Below, piece after piece: positions 63,823 to 64,000 of a stretch of DNA of 64,000 bases. Source of the DNA: Branchinecta lynchi (Eukaryota; Arthropoda; Branchiopoda; Anostraca; Branchinectidae); the NCBI GenBank assembly GCA_023053575.1, contig JAKZAP010000005.1, forward strand, positions 7,068,001-7,132,000, read 5' to 3'. A program made the translations under genes and the position numbers. Each line of letters begins with the position of its first letter. Position 1 is the first letter of the stretch. The notes under the pieces were generated by a model. That model did not search any database. It was not told the origin of the DNA and saw only the letters and a list, made by a program, of their open reading frames with translations.

Positions 63823-64000
63823 AGAAAAATATGTTTAAAGGACCCATTGCACTCTTCAACTTACAGTATTTTAATATATTTGAATACTTTAAAACTAGGC
63901 CGCACTTTCAACAAATAACCCACGCGTTTGGCTGTTCTTAGCCTTTTCCAAGACCTGTTGACTTACAGCGAAAACAAGGAAACAATTTACATAACTGTTT

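Overview
This is a eukaryotic, almost certainly invertebrate metazoan, nuclear window. Coding sequence is split into short exons with GT-AG introns, and long introns are filled with transposon relics. I could not identify the species. About 4.5 kb is recognisable host coding sequence; much of the rest is interspersed repeat.

Four host genes were reconstructed from exons whose splice phases agree. (1) SWEET/SLC50 sugar transporter, + strand, 2-5745; the 5' part lies outside the window. (2) DDX42-type DEAD-box RNA helicase, - strand, 39377 down to 7822; 12 exons, 743 codons, all helicase motifs present. (3) SFT2D3-type Golgi vesicle-transport protein, + strand, 45224-60486; 5 exons, 233 codons. 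(4) CHRAC1-type histone-fold protein, - strand, 61882 down to 60579; 3 exons, 100 codons. SWEET and DDX42 are convergent, DDX42 and SFT2D3 are divergent, and SFT2D3 and CHRAC1 are tail-to-tail with only 92 bp between stop codons. They look like unrelated housekeeping genes that happen to be neighbours, not a functional cluster.

The repeat content is the more unusual part. At least nine hAT-like non-autonomous elements have readable ends and exact 8-bp target duplications (22610, 29378, 37597, 38125, 42043, 42464, 43220, 55023, 58682, 63035). They range from 1.8 kb down to a 32-bp remnant. Other layers are a family with AGCGTGTTCC ends and 5-bp duplications (four copies in 5.2 kb, one split by a GC-rich insertion), two Tc1/mariner-like elements, and two decayed LINEs. 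One LINE is interrupted by a Mutator-like element with tandem-repeat ends and a 9-bp duplication. Two large families (called A and B here) carry hairpins at their tips and are built from internal subrepeats of about 400 bp (A) or 700-830 bp (B).

Layout: 1-5.8 kb SWEET 3' half; 5.8-7.8 kb intergenic with two short inverted-repeat elements; 7.8-39.4 kb DDX42, with A/B nests at 10.4-15.6 kb and 36.4-38.0 kb and LINE/Mutator/hAT insertions at 29-35 kb; 39.4-45.2 kb intergenic with three abutting hAT elements; 45.2-60.5 kb SFT2D3, with a LINE, a B element and the AGCGTGTTCC family in its introns; 60.5-61.9 kb CHRAC1-like; 61.9-64 kb gene-free apart from one hAT element.
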